This document shows positions 1-8,847 of a stretch of 64,000 bases of DNA, piece after piece. Numbering within the stretch: position 1 is the first letter of the stretch; each line of letters opens with the position of its first letter. Source of the stretch: Dyadobacter sp. CY347 (GTDB lineage: Bacteria; Bacteroidota; Bacteroidia; Cytophagales; Spirosomataceae); NCBI RefSeq assembly GCF_021502655.1, contig NZ_JAKFFT010000002.1:1426001-1490000 (forward strand), written 5' to 3'. Below the pieces are notes generated by a model, which saw nothing but the letters and a program-made list of their open reading frames with translations, was not told the origin of the DNA and made no database searches. Position numbers and translations under genes: made by a program.

Positions 1-1112
1 CGAACCAACGGCTGGTAATCTAAACCAAATATCAAGTCGTAATTCTGGCTTATATTGATCCTGAATGAACTGTCTATGAAACTCACAATGGTCTCAGCCA
101 TGACATATGCCACGATCGAGTTGGTCCCGATGACGACAAGCGGGAAGAAGAATTTTTGTTTTTGATTTACATCAACAATAAAATAGAATCCGGCCAGGAA
201 CAACATACAGATCCCTCCACTAAATAGCGTCCACGCAGGCGTCCATATCCGTTTTACGATCGGATTGATGCCGGTAAAATTCAGGATCAATGCTAACGCG
301 AGGAGAATCGCCGCTGTTAAGGCGAGGCGTTTCAATAACCAGATGGATGAAGTTGCGGATTTCAGCCACTTTCCGGCAATGAGACCGAGGATCATGGTTC
401 CTAATGTTGGAATAAAACTTAATGTGCTATATCCGCCACTGTTAAATTTAAATGTTTCGGGGCGCGGAAATAAATTCAGGAACCAGCGGTCAAATGCCCA
501 GGCAATGTTCGTGTTTTTATTCCAATGCGCTGCAAAGCCTTTCAAATTATGCTCCCAGTTTGCCACATTGCCGGTTTCGGACCAGTCGAAATATGGGCCC
601 GGTAAGCTGTATAATGCGAATGCAAGACCATATGCCGCCAGAATTCCAGCCAGAGCGCCCCACTGCGTGCGCTCACCAGTAAAGCCCAGCGCAAACAGGA
701 TTGGGTAACCCAATCCGATCTGAGTTAATGTGTCTTCAAATGTGAAATTGGTTTGCTCACTGTGCATGGAACGGAGGAAAATACCCAGCAGAATCAATGT
801 CAGCGACCTCCTGAATGTATGCAGCCACATCACTGTGTTACTTTGCTCCCGACTGGCGCGGCTGGCAATGGAGTAGGGAAGTGCCACCCCGACCAAAAAT
901 GAGAAGGAAGGCTGGATCATGTCGTGCAGGGAGCAGCCAACCCATTCTACGTGACTTTGGTGAAAGCTCAGGAAGGCCCAAAATGCGCTCGCCGGAAACG
1001 CGTCGGCAACTTTTCCCAGCCGCAGCACTTCGGCCATCATCAGGAACATGACGAATCCGCGATAGGCATCGATGGATGAAACACGTTTGGGCGCGGGTAT
1101 ATACTCTTTCAA
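1..1112 (-). CDS. DUF5009 / HGSNAT-like membrane acyltransferase (3' end outside window)
   Basis: The minus strand reads open from a TTG codon at 1112 to the window edge, about 370 residues, so the C-terminus is missing. An in-frame TAA lies 15 bases upstream of the TTG and no ATG precedes the conserved region. The N-terminus has SSIDAYRGFVMFLMMAEVLR, then a histidine segment (SFHQSHVEWVGCSLHDMIQP) and many hydrophobic helices. Later come HWNKNTNIAWAFDRWFLNLF and NPIVKRIWTPAWTLFSGG. This is the pattern of DUF5009 proteins related to heparan-alpha-glucosaminide N-acetyltransferase and NagX. The family moves acetyl groups across the inner membrane onto amino sugars; the substrate here is unknown. 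Confidence 0.8.
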   Translation of the reverse strand, partial: MKEYIPAPKRVSSIDAYRGFVMFLMMAEVLRLGKVADAFPASAFWAFLSFHQSHVEWVGCSLHDMIQPSFSFLVGVALPYSIASRASREQSNTVMWLHTFRRSLTLILLGIFLRSMHSEQTNFTFEDTLTQIGLGYPILFALGFTGERTQWGALAGILAAYGLAFALYSLPGPYFDWSETGNVANWEHNLKGFAAHWNKNTNIAWAFDRWFLNLFPRPETFKFNSGGYSTLSFIPTLGTMILGLIAGKWLKSATSSIWLLKRLALTAAILLALALILNFTGINPIVKRIWTPAWTLFSGGICMLFLAGFYFIVDVNQKQKFFFPLVVIGTNSIVAYVMAETIVSFIDSSFRINISQNYDLIFGLDYQPLV

Positions 1113-1142
1113 ATTTTGATGGGTTTAGTCAGAGCATAAAAG

Positions 1143-1178
1143 AAAAAACCTCGCCGGATATACCCAGCGAGGTTTTTT
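1143..1178 (-). terminator. Rho-independent terminator after the GMC oxidoreductase gene
   Basis: A 12-bp perfect inverted repeat (AAAAAACCTCGC at 1143-1154 against GCGAGGTTTTTT at 1167-1178) with a 12-nt loop. On the minus strand the GC stem is followed by a T run, just past the GMC stop at 1200. Confidence 0.8.
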
Positions 1179-1199
1179 GTATTCAAAAATATCGTTTAA

Positions 1200-2918
1200 C
1201 TAAACATTCATCTTTTTAAGCTCCTTCACTGCATGGTCTGCCGCACGTGCGGTCATGGCCATGTATGTAAGCGATGGGTTCACGCAAGATGCCGAGGTCA
1301 TAAATGCGCCGTCAGTCACGTACACATTCTCTGCGCCCCAAACCTGATTGTTTTTGTTCAAAACAGATGTTTTAGGATCATTACCCATCCGGGCGGTTCC
1401 CATTTCGTGTATACCAATTCCCGGGTGTTTTGAGTCGTCAATGTATGGCGTAACGTTTTTCAGGCCTGCCGCCTCCAGCATTTCTGCTGCATCGTTCATC
1501 ATATCCACGCGCATTTTCTTCTCGTTTTCACCATATGCTGCATCAAAAACTACAAGCGGAAGTCCCCATTTGTCTTTTTTGGTCGGGTGCAATGTGAAAC
1601 GGTTTTTCTCATCCGCGATCATCTCGCCAAAGCCCTGAATGTTCATATTCCATCCGCCTGGCTCAGAAAGTGACTTTTTGAAATCAGCACCGAAACCGTC
1701 TGTTCCTACGCCGCGTCCCCAGCTTTCGCGGCTTGCGCCTCCCTGGTAACCAAAACCACGAATGTAATCGCGTTTGTCGTCGCCCCAGTTGCGGTAACGT
1801 GGAATGTAGATCCCGTTTGCACGTCGTCCGAAATAATACTTATCTTCAAAACCATCCACATCTGCTCTTGCGCCTACTGCCAAATGGTGGTCCATAATGT
1901 TACGTCCCAGCTGGTCGCTTTCATTTCCCAGTCCATTTGGGAAACGTTTCGACTTGGAGTTCATCAAAATGGAAGCCGAGGCAATGGCCGAAGCGTTCAT
2001 GAAAATGATCTTCGCGTAGTATTCTTTGGTTTCCAATGTGTTCTGGTTGATTACGCGAACACCGGTTACTTTGCCCAGTTTATCATCGTAAATCACTTCC
2101 GAAACGATAGAGTCCGGCACCAATGTAAGGTTACCCGTTCTCTGTGCAGCAGGAAGCGTTGCCGACTGTGTGCTGAAATAAGCTCCATAGGGGCAACCGC
2201 GCATACACATGTTACGGAACTGACAAGCAGCACGTCCCAGTTCTGTATGGAGCGCTTGTGGCTGGGTAAGGTGCGCTGCGCGACCCATAATGATATGGCG
2301 GCCTGCAAATTTCTTTTCAACTTCCCCTTTTACGTGTTTTTCAACACAGTTCATTTGCATGGGCGGCAGATAATTTCCATCCGGCAGCACATCCAAACCA
2401 TCTTTTGCGCCGCTGATCCCGGCGAATTTTTCCACGTAATCATACCAGGGCGCAATGTCCTTGTAACGGATCGGCCAGTCTACGGCGATGCCGTCTTTTG
2501 CATTCGCTTCGAAATCCATTGGGTTGAGGCGATAGCTCTGGCGTCCCCACAGCAGCGAGCGTCCGCCTACGTGATAGGCACGGATCCAGTCAAACTTACG
2601 CGTTTCGTCGTAAGGGTTTTCTTTATCGTTTTCAAACAGGTAAGCCCATTCTTCATTGGCTGTATAACCAGTCCGGATGCCTGCCCAGTATTGCTCTTTT
2701 GCAATGGTGGTCACACGGCCTCTGTGCTCAAATTCCCACGGAGCCAGGGTTGCCGTTTTATAATCTGTAATATGCTTGATGTCGCGGCCTCTTTCGAGCA
2801 TAACCACTTTCAAGCCCTTTTCTGTCAATTCCTTAGCTGCCCAGCCGCCGCTGATCCCCGATCCAACCACGATCGCGTCGTATGTGGTTTGTTTCGCTGC
2901 CTTTATGTTTAAATTCAT
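1200..2918 (-). CDS. GMC family oxidoreductase (gluconate 2-dehydrogenase-like large subunit)
   Basis: 572 residues. An FAD-binding Rossmann motif (GSGISGGWAAKEL) starts near residue 19. The C-terminus carries HEMGTARMG and NPSLTYMAMTARAADHAVKE, typical of the glucose-methanol-choline family. A cysteine-rich stretch (CQFRNMCMRGCPYG) mid-protein is typical of membrane-linked gluconate or sorbitol dehydrogenase-like members. It oxidises an alcohol or sugar and passes electrons to FAD. No signal peptide is visible, so export would depend on its Tat-bearing partner encoded 71 bases upstream. No cytochrome c subunit adjoins it, so the electron acceptor is unclear. The substrate cannot be read from sequence. 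Confidence 0.88.
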   Translation of the reverse strand: MNLNIKAAKQTTYDAIVVGSGISGGWAAKELTEKGLKVVMLERGRDIKHITDYKTATLAPWEFEHRGRVTTIAKEQYWAGIRTGYTANEEWAYLFENDKENPYDETRKFDWIRAYHVGGRSLLWGRQSYRLNPMDFEANAKDGIAVDWPIRYKDIAPWYDYVEKFAGISGAKDGLDVLPDGNYLPPMQMNCVEKHVKGEVEKKFAGRHIIMGRAAHLTQPQALHTELGRAACQFRNMCMRGCPYGAYFSTQSATLPAAQRTGNLTLVPDSIVSEVIYDDKLGKVTGVRVINQNTLETKEYYAKIIFMNASAIASASILMNSKSKRFPNGLGNESDQLGRNIMDHHLAVGARADVDGFEDKYYFGRRANGIYIPRYRNWGDDKRDYIRGFGYQGGASRESWGRGVGTDGFGADFKKSLSEPGGWNMNIQGFGEMIADEKNRFTLHPTKKDKWGLPLVVFDAAYGENEKKMRVDMMNDAAEMLEAAGLKNVTPYIDDSKHPGIGIHEMGTARMGNDPKTSVLNKNNQVWGAENVYVTDGAFMTSASCVNPSLTYMAMTARAADHAVKELKKMNV

Positions 2919-2989
2919 GATGAATGTTTTTCAATATTAATGACTCGGCCAGATCCAGGCCTATAAAAGAATATTCGAACAAGCAGTGC

Positions 2990-3589
2990 TTACATTGCCC
3001 ATGCTTTTTGCCCCGGCTTGTAATCGATGCAACCGTCATATCGGCCCGGAACTGCCACATATTCAAGTGCTTGTGTAGCGCCTTGCTCCGATGTGAAATA
3101 GCCTAACAAGGTAAGCTCCTTTAATAAACGGAAGAATGGGACTGGTGCATCCGTATATTCTTTTCCGGCTTCTGTATACTTTTTCTTTTCCGTGTCTGCC
3201 TTGGCCAAATCCTGCTTGGACGCTTTTTCCATTTCGGTCAGGATCGCCGTTCTTTCTTGTGGCGTTGCCTTCATGAAATCTTTCTTTTCAAGCTCCTCCA
3301 ATCCTTTGTTAAAGCTTTTCTGCTCGGGTTCGGAATAGCAGTCCTTCATCATTTTTTCAATAAACTCGCCCACTTTCGCATCTTTCGCTCCCGGCGTGTC
3401 TGTTTTTGGAATAATCATTTCGGTAACCTCAGCAACCAGCGCCTGTCTTTCCGGGGTGAACGGAAATGTAATCCCGGTAGCAGTATCAGAAGCTTTTTTG
3501 CAGCTTTCGAGAAAAGCCAGCATGGTGGGGGCTGAGAGTGCACCACCCATTAAAAGTGCCACACGACCAAGGGCATCACGTCTTTTCAT
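2990..3589 (-). CDS. Gluconate 2-dehydrogenase subunit 3 family protein
   Basis: 199 residues, starting MKRRDALGRVALLMGG. This is a twin-arginine-like N-terminus with a hydrophobic core, ending at a cysteine (FLESCKK) that may be lipidated. The body is mostly helical and matches the small subunit 3 that pairs with GMC-type flavoprotein dehydrogenases. In known complexes this subunit carries the Tat signal and takes the cofactor-loaded large subunit with it. It is the first gene of a two-gene unit with the GMC oxidoreductase. The start is the first ATG. Confidence 0.85.
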   Translation of the reverse strand: MKRRDALGRVALLMGGALSAPTMLAFLESCKKASDTATGITFPFTPERQALVAEVTEMIIPKTDTPGAKDAKVGEFIEKMMKDCYSEPEQKSFNKGLEELEKKDFMKATPQERTAILTEMEKASKQDLAKADTEKKKYTEAGKEYTDAPVPFFRLLKELTLLGYFTSEQGATQALEYVAVPGRYDGCIDYKPGQKAWAM

Positions 3590-3827
3590 TTGATATACTT
3601 TATATGATAGGTTAACAATCCAAAGTGTAATAATACATTTGATTAATGCAATTTTAAAATGCTTGCTAATTTATGAAATAATCTCTGTTTGCGGGTTCTT
3701 AGAATAATTCTATATAATGTTTAAAGCTGCTATGTAGCTCACTATCAATGCGCATATCAAAATTAAAAAAGCATTAATGTGAACAACAATAGCCGGGGCG
3801 CTTTTACTGGCCGCAACAATGAACGAC

Positions 3828-4883
3828 TTACATTACCATTAAATTGCAACCACGGATGTCAGAATTGTCAAACCGGCCCATGACATAAAATGAACCTTCT
3901 TTTTCCCCGAATCTGCCGAGGTCCTGGGTCTCGATGAAGGAGCAGCTATCGAGGTTGGCCAGGTCGATGACATTGATTCCGCCCGTTTTGGAACTGTTGA
4001 TATTGTGATCGTAAATCGCAAAGGGATCATTGATATCCCGCAGCAAAATGCGCATTGAAAATCCTGGCATGAGCAGCCCCGCGCCGTGTGAATAGCCTTG
4101 CGAAAGCATTTCGGTCATGCCGTATTCAGAATGGATTTTGTTAACCCCAAGTTTGCCGGTAAGGATGTCATGAACTTCTTCTCTTAAAAGCTCCTGCCGA
4201 CGTCCTTTCATGCCGCCAGTATCCATTACCGTAAGTTCTTTAATATTGGCTAAAAACGAGAGATCGTGGACACTCTCAGCCAGGTCGAGCAGCGCAAATG
4301 TCACACCCAGCAGAAGGACCTTCTTTCCGTCAGGGTTGTTTGCAAGAAAATTGAGCGTTTCAAGCAGTTCATCCACATTTTTAAGATAAAAACCGGATAA
4401 TTTTGACCGGCTTTCATCAATAAAATGTTGCATCATATACACCAGCGAAGAGTTGTTTCGTTCAAGGTATGATGGAAGCAGCGCCAGAATATGGAACTGT
4501 TTCAGGTAACCAAAATTTTCCTGAAAAATGCGGGTGGAGACGTGCTTATATAAGGTCTCGTCGAACAAATGGTGCTGGCTGGTTTGCTGCCCGGTTGTTC
4601 CGCTGCTTTGAAAAATAATGGATGCAGCAGGCAGGTCACCGCTCCGGATAATATGGTTTTTGAAAAACTGGACCGGCAAAAATGGGATCTGCGTCAGGCG
4701 GGTTATTTGCTCGGGCTTAATGTTCAGGTTCTGGATATATTGATGATAAACCGGATTGTATAGTGCCTGATAACGAAAAATTTCGAGCGTAAGGCGTTCG
4801 AAATTAGCAGGTTGCAAGTTCAGGACCTGCTTGCGGAGTTCCTGCCTTTTTTCGGTTTGAGATTTGTTGTTTTGAAGTTCCAA
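3828..4883 (-). CDS. LuxE-like acyl-protein synthetase / acyl-activating protein
   Basis: 351 residues. An adenylate-forming-enzyme motif, FQSSGTTGQQ, lies at residues 91-100, and SEYGMTEML further on matches the second conserved motif of the ANL superfamily. Length and layout fit the LuxE family, which activates fatty acids with ATP for transfer to a thiol. No luxCDAB genes or acyl-CoA reductase lie nearby, so a bioluminescence role is excluded. In Bacteroidota, LuxE-like proteins also appear in lipid or aryl-polyene type pathways, but none is visible here. It is divergent from the lipoprotein gene at 4922. The acyl substrate is unknown. Confidence 0.8.
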   Translation of the reverse strand: MELQNNKSQTEKRQELRKQVLNLQPANFERLTLEIFRYQALYNPVYHQYIQNLNIKPEQITRLTQIPFLPVQFFKNHIIRSGDLPAASIIFQSSGTTGQQTSQHHLFDETLYKHVSTRIFQENFGYLKQFHILALLPSYLERNNSSLVYMMQHFIDESRSKLSGFYLKNVDELLETLNFLANNPDGKKVLLLGVTFALLDLAESVHDLSFLANIKELTVMDTGGMKGRRQELLREEVHDILTGKLGVNKIHSEYGMTEMLSQGYSHGAGLLMPGFSMRILLRDINDPFAIYDHNINSSKTGGINVIDLANLDSCSFIETQDLGRFGEKEGSFYVMGRFDNSDIRGCNLMVM

Positions 4884-4911
4884 TACTGTTACTTTCGTAG
4901 AAATATAAATA

Positions 4912-4919
4912 CAAAGCTA
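4912..4919 (-). promoter_or_regulatory. Bacteroidota-type -7 box for the LuxE-like gene
   Basis: CAAAGCTA on the plus strand reads TAGCTTTG on the minus strand, matching TAnnTTTG, 29 bases before the ATG at 4883. A near match on the plus strand (TACTTTCG, 4890-4897) faces the lipoprotein gene at 4922, so two divergent promoters may overlap here. No convincing -33 box was seen. Confidence 0.45.
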
Positions 4920-4921
4920 AT

Positions 4922-5449
4922 ATGCAATTGAAAGTTTCCCTATTCATCATTTTGGCAGCAGGAGCATTTGGCTGCGTGGATATCCCGGACTTTAACGATA
5001 CGCCGAAAATCTACTATAACGGCATTGACCAATATACCGAAGTAAATGATTCGACCGGAAAAAATATCCGTGAAAATGTGATCATTACCATTGATTTTGA
5101 AGATGGAAATGGGGACCTCGGTGCTTCTGCCGACGAGCGTTCGGATTCTTCTTTTGTAAGACCTTATGGAAAATGGGGCAACTACGAGCTGGTTACTGCA
5201 AGAAGAGGTGCTGACGGCAAATGGACGGAGTCTATCCTGGCGGAGGATCAGTATAAATGGATGCCAATTTTGAAACCGGATGGCAAGCCAGGTCCTATTA
5301 AAGGTAAATTGGATCTCAACACCAGCTTTTTATATGGTAACAGCACAGTTCCGGTTTACGTGAGATTCAAAGTGCGTATCCGTGACAGGGCGTTGAATGT
5401 CAGCGAGCAGATCCAGACAGACAGCATCCAGGTTCCAGGTTACCGTTAA
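4922..5449 (+). CDS. Putative lipoprotein, tandem paralogue 1
   Basis: 175 residues. A signal peptide ends in a lipobox (LAAGAFGC), so the mature protein is probably anchored by Cys18 in the cell envelope. It shares its whole length with the next gene: FEDGNGDLGASADERSD, WMPILKPDGKPGPIKGKLD, KVRIRDRALN and the end VPGYR all recur there. The acidic DGNGDLGA segment resembles a calcium-binding loop, but this is only a resemblance. The fold is probably beta-rich. I do not recognise the family and assign no function. Confidence 0.8.
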   Translation: MQLKVSLFIILAAGAFGCVDIPDFNDTPKIYYNGIDQYTEVNDSTGKNIRENVIITIDFEDGNGDLGASADERSDSSFVRPYGKWGNYELVTARRGADGKWTESILAEDQYKWMPILKPDGKPGPIKGKLDLNTSFLYGNSTVPVYVRFKVRIRDRALNVSEQIQTDSIQVPGYR

Positions 5450-5476
5450 AATTAAGAACTCTTCAAAAGATCGCAT

Positions 5477-6004
5477 ATGAAAGTTGTTCGCGCATTAGTC
5501 ATCGTTTTTTCAGCTTCATTAGCTGCGTGTGTGCCTGCACCGGATTTCGATTCGGTTCCCAGGATCGAATATTCTGCCATTGATCAATCCACTGAAACGG
5601 ATCCCTTAACAGGGAAAAAGTTGCGGGAGAATATCGTGATTACAGTGACTTTTGAAGATAAGGACGGAGATCTTGGGGCAACGGCTGATGAACGTTCGGA
5701 CGAGACCTTCCAATCGATATATGGCAAGCGGGGAAATTATGAACTGGTAACGTTCACTAAAAATCCCGATGGCTCCTGGGACGAGCGAATTTTGTCCAGT
5801 GACTCAACAATGTGGATGCCTATCCTGAAACCTGACGGTAAGGCGGGCCCGATAAAAGGAAAACTCGATTACGAACTGAGAAGGCCCTACGGAAACAGTT
5901 CGGTTGACATTGAACAGAAATACAAGGTCAGGATCCGGGACAGAGCCTTGCATTACAGCAACCAGGTTGAAACGGATATTATTACAGTTCCCGGTTACAG
6001 ATAA
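5477..6004 (+). CDS. Putative lipoprotein, tandem paralogue 2
   Basis: 175 residues, the same length as its neighbour 27 bases upstream and clearly a duplicate of it. The lipobox reads SASLAAC. Conserved blocks include FEDKDGDLGATADERSD, WMPILKPDGKAGPIKGKLD and KVRIRDRALH. The two probably share one transcript. Its stop faces that of the histidine kinase gene only a few bases away. Function unknown. Confidence 0.8.
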   Translation: MKVVRALVIVFSASLAACVPAPDFDSVPRIEYSAIDQSTETDPLTGKKLRENIVITVTFEDKDGDLGATADERSDETFQSIYGKRGNYELVTFTKNPDGSWDERILSSDSTMWMPILKPDGKAGPIKGKLDYELRRPYGNSSVDIEQKYKVRIRDRALHYSNQVETDIITVPGYR

Positions 6005-6011
6005 AAATTAC

Positions 6012-7289
6012 TTATTCAATAATATTAGCATTCAGCAGGATCCGGAAAGTTGTTCCCCGGCCGATTTCTGAGCTTTTCACAAACAGCTTTCCTGAATGAT
6101 AGTTTTCAATAATCCTCTTGGCTAATGTCAATCCCAATCCCCAGCCGCGTTTTTTCGTGCTGAATCCCGGATTGAAGATCTTGTTCATATTAGCCTTGCT
6201 CATTCCTTTTCCCGTATCCGCAATATCAATCCAGATTTCTCGGGTATTCGGCGGCGCTTGAAGCGTTACATTGATTTCACCAATGCCGCCCATGGCGTCC
6301 ACCGCATTTTTGCAGACGTTTTCAATCACCCATTCAAACAGGTTTTTATTAATTAATGCAGTCTGTTCATCCGCGAGCTGGTTGAAAACAGAAAACTTCA
6401 CTTTGGACGAAACACGTTTTTCCAGATAGCTGATAAAATTCGTTACGATCTCGGTAACGGGCTCTTCCTTTAATGTGGGCACCGAACCAATGTTGGAAAA
6501 CCGCGTAGTGATCATTTCAAGCCGGATCACATCTTTTTCTATCTCTTCTGCAATCGACGGATCAATGCTCGGGTCGCTTCGGAAATATTCCACCCAGGCC
6601 ATTAATGACGAAAGCGGTGTTCCGAGCTGATGCGCCGTTTCCTTGGCCAAACCAACCCAAACACGGTTCTGCTCGGCTTTCCGCGCTGAACTAAATGCCA
6701 GGTAAGCCAGGTAACCGATCAAAAGCATGACCGAAAGCTGCAAGAATGGGTAGTAACGTAATTGTGTGAGCAAGAATGAGTTACTATAATAAATGTTCCC
6801 TGTGCGGCCCTTTCCCAAATCAACCGGAATTGGCGGATGTTCCAATTTCATGTCGGCGAGCTTGTCCTGGATAATCCTTTCCCGTTCGGCAGGGCCTGCG
6901 TTTTTCGGAAATACAATGTTCTTGTTGGGATTAGGGAGATTGTTTTCATTTACATAAATAACCGGGATCTGATAAAAATTCACTGCGTCCTGGATCACCT
7001 GGAATACCACATTAAAGTTTTCATCAAAAGGACTATTGAACACATATCGCATTCCCTCGGCATAAAGCTGAACTTCCCTTTCTTCGCGCTGTTCCAGTTC
7101 CTCCACCAACTTATCTGTATAGAACAGTGAGCCAATGCTGAGCAGAAGCAGGATAATGCCAATGATGTATTTATAAAAGCTTTTCTGATCGTAGGTGTCC
7201 ATCAGAGACCGGCGCAGGCGCTGGCTGTTCAGAATGGCAACCGGATGCAGTCGAAAACGAGGCTTTTGCTTTGGAGTTTCGCTAATCAT
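6012..7289 (-). CDS. Sensor histidine kinase
   Basis: 425 residues with two membrane segments (about 38-58 and 178-200) enclosing a sensor region of about 120 residues outside the inner membrane. The H-box is ETAHQLGTPLSS with the phospho-acceptor at His220. Then come the N-box (ENVCKNAVDAM), G1 (DTGKGM) and G2 (GWGLGLTLA). The NPGFSTKKRGWGLGL spacing is typical of Bacteroidota kinases. No response regulator adjoins it, so it is an orphan here. A downstream Met30 (7202) could also be the start; the longer form adds a basic cytoplasmic tail. Confidence 0.9.
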   Translation of the reverse strand: MISETPKQKPRFRLHPVAILNSQRLRRSLMDTYDQKSFYKYIIGIILLLLSIGSLFYTDKLVEELEQREEREVQLYAEGMRYVFNSPFDENFNVVFQVIQDAVNFYQIPVIYVNENNLPNPNKNIVFPKNAGPAERERIIQDKLADMKLEHPPIPVDLGKGRTGNIYYSNSFLLTQLRYYPFLQLSVMLLIGYLAYLAFSSARKAEQNRVWVGLAKETAHQLGTPLSSLMAWVEYFRSDPSIDPSIAEEIEKDVIRLEMITTRFSNIGSVPTLKEEPVTEIVTNFISYLEKRVSSKVKFSVFNQLADEQTALINKNLFEWVIENVCKNAVDAMGGIGEINVTLQAPPNTREIWIDIADTGKGMSKANMNKIFNPGFSTKKRGWGLGLTLAKRIIENYHSGKLFVKSSEIGRGTTFRILLNANIIE

Positions 7290-7448
7290 TCATGGGCGGG
7301 CACGCATTTCCCGCAGTTAATGTTATATCCTGTAAATAACGTAAAATATTCGTGCTTAGTGGCCTGTAACGAAAGAAATCAATGTTTGCATGCGGTTGTT
7401 ATTTGTAAGATTTCTAAATAAACTTCCGGTGCTTTACACACGTTCTTA

Positions 7449-7473
7449 TTGTAAGTTTTGTGCCGTACTTTTG
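7449..7473 (+). promoter_or_regulatory. Candidate Bacteroidota promoter of hemA
   Basis: TACTTTTG at 7466-7473 fits TAnnTTTG, with TTG at 7449-7451 as a possible -33 element, about 20 bases before the hemA start. Both spacing and position fit. Confidence 0.5.
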
Positions 7474-7494
7474 TGAACCGAATAAGAACCAGTG

Positions 7495-8754
7495 ATGTAT
7501 AATCAGTTCAAATCAATCAGTTTATCACATCGGAATGCTACTCTGGCGATCAGAGAACAGCTTGCATTGAATGAGGCGGAGGCAAAAAGCATAATGCTCA
7601 GGCTGAAAGATTTCTTCGATGTTTCTGATGTCCTTGTTGTCTCCACCTGCAACCGCACCGAAATATACTATTCCGCCGCAACGGACTTGAATGAGGAAAT
7701 TATCAAAATGCTTCTCATCCAAAAGGGTGTGACTGACATTGATTCCTTCAAATCGTATTTCGAGCGTTTTTCAGGAGGTGAAGGTGCTGTTCAGCATTTA
7801 TTCCAGGTGGCTACGGGCTTGCAGTCGCAGGTTGTCGGGGACATGCAGATTCCAAATCAAATTAAGCATGCATATCAATGGTCGGCTGACCTTAACATGG
7901 CCGGGCCATTCTTACACAGACTTTTACATACGATTTTCTTTGCCAATAAGCGCGTAGCGCAAGAGACTTTCTTCCGCGATGGAGCTGCGTCTATTTCTTA
8001 TGCGGCCGTAGAATTGCTGGAAGGCTTAATGCCCAATCCAAAAGTGCTGATCGTAGGATTAGGCGAAATTGGTGCGGATGTTTGCCGAAATCTGGCCCAA
8101 AAAGCAACTTCGGAGGTTACCATCGTCAACCGTTCAAGGGACAAATCGGATAAGCTTGCTGAGGAACTTGGTTTCCGCGTAGCTGACTTTTCAGACATTG
8201 AAGGCGAAATTTCCAGAGCTGATATCATTGTTTCTTCCATCGTTCGCGACGATCCTTTCTTCACCAAAGAAATGATGGTTCGCCTGCGCGGGATGTCTTT
8301 CAAATATTTCATCGACCTTTCTGTGCCACGCAGCGTTTCCCCGGAAGTGGAAGAAATTCCCGGCGTTATGCTCTATACGATTGATTCTATCCGTTCAAAA
8401 GCAGACCAGGCATTGCACCGCCGACTGGAAGCAGTGCCGCATGTGCGTGAGATCATTGATGAAGCGGTGATTGAATTCAACGACTGGTCCAAAGAAATGA
8501 TCGTTTCACCAACCATTCAGAAGCTGAAAGGTGCGTTGGAACAGATCCGAAAAGAAGAGCTGACGCGTTTTACCAAAAACCTGACAGATTCCGAACTCGA
8601 AAAAGTGGAACGCATCACCACCAGCATGATGCAGAAAATTCTCAAACTCCCTGTGCTTCAATTGAAAGCAGCCTGCAAAAGAGGAGAGGCAGAAACGCTT
8701 ATCGATGTGTTGAATGATCTCTTCAATCTCGAAAAACAATCAGAGAAACATTAA
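7495..8754 (+). CDS. hemA: Glutamyl-tRNA reductase
   Basis: 419 residues. It reduces glutamyl-tRNA(Glu) to glutamate-1-semialdehyde with NADPH, the first step of C5 tetrapyrrole synthesis, in the cytosol. The catalytic cysteine sits in VVSTCNRTEIY. LLHTIFFANKRVAQET and the NADPH-binding VLIVGLGEIGADVCRNLA follow in the family order, and a helical dimerisation domain ends the protein. Length is normal. A GTG directly precedes the ATG at 7495 in frame; the ATG was chosen. hemC and other haem genes are not adjacent, so it is probably monocistronic. Confidence 0.95.
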   Translation: MYNQFKSISLSHRNATLAIREQLALNEAEAKSIMLRLKDFFDVSDVLVVSTCNRTEIYYSAATDLNEEIIKMLLIQKGVTDIDSFKSYFERFSGGEGAVQHLFQVATGLQSQVVGDMQIPNQIKHAYQWSADLNMAGPFLHRLLHTIFFANKRVAQETFFRDGAASISYAAVELLEGLMPNPKVLIVGLGEIGADVCRNLAQKATSEVTIVNRSRDKSDKLAEELGFRVADFSDIEGEISRADIIVSSIVRDDPFFTKEMMVRLRGMSFKYFIDLSVPRSVSPEVEEIPGVMLYTIDSIRSKADQALHRRLEAVPHVREIIDEAVIEFNDWSKEMIVSPTIQKLKGALEQIRKEELTRFTKNLTDSELEKVERITTSMMQKILKLPVLQLKAACKRGEAETLIDVLNDLFNLEKQSEKH

Positions 8755-8777
8755 TTAAGATTTTATAGAAAGCAAAA

Positions 8778-8807
8778 AAGAAAGGATGGCATTTGCCATC
8801 CTTTCTT
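8778..8807. terminator. Bidirectional terminator between hemA and the ferritin-like gene
   Basis: A 14-bp perfect inverted repeat (AAGAAAGGATGGCA, 8778-8791; TGCCATCCTTTCTT, 8794-8807) lies between two converging genes, with an A run on the left and a T-rich run on the right. Confidence 0.8.
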
Positions 8808-8847
8808 ATGTATTACCTTACCCTCCACAATAATTAATTGTTTCTTA

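Noticed and set aside
265..708. A 147-codon plus-strand frame near the left edge.
   Set aside because: The minus strand here encodes the DUF5009-like acyltransferase with continuous conserved segments.
1884..2912. A 342-codon plus-strand open frame opposite the GMC oxidoreductase gene.
   Set aside because: The minus-strand protein has complete family motifs. The plus-strand frame has no recognisable domain and is a by-product of the codon pattern.
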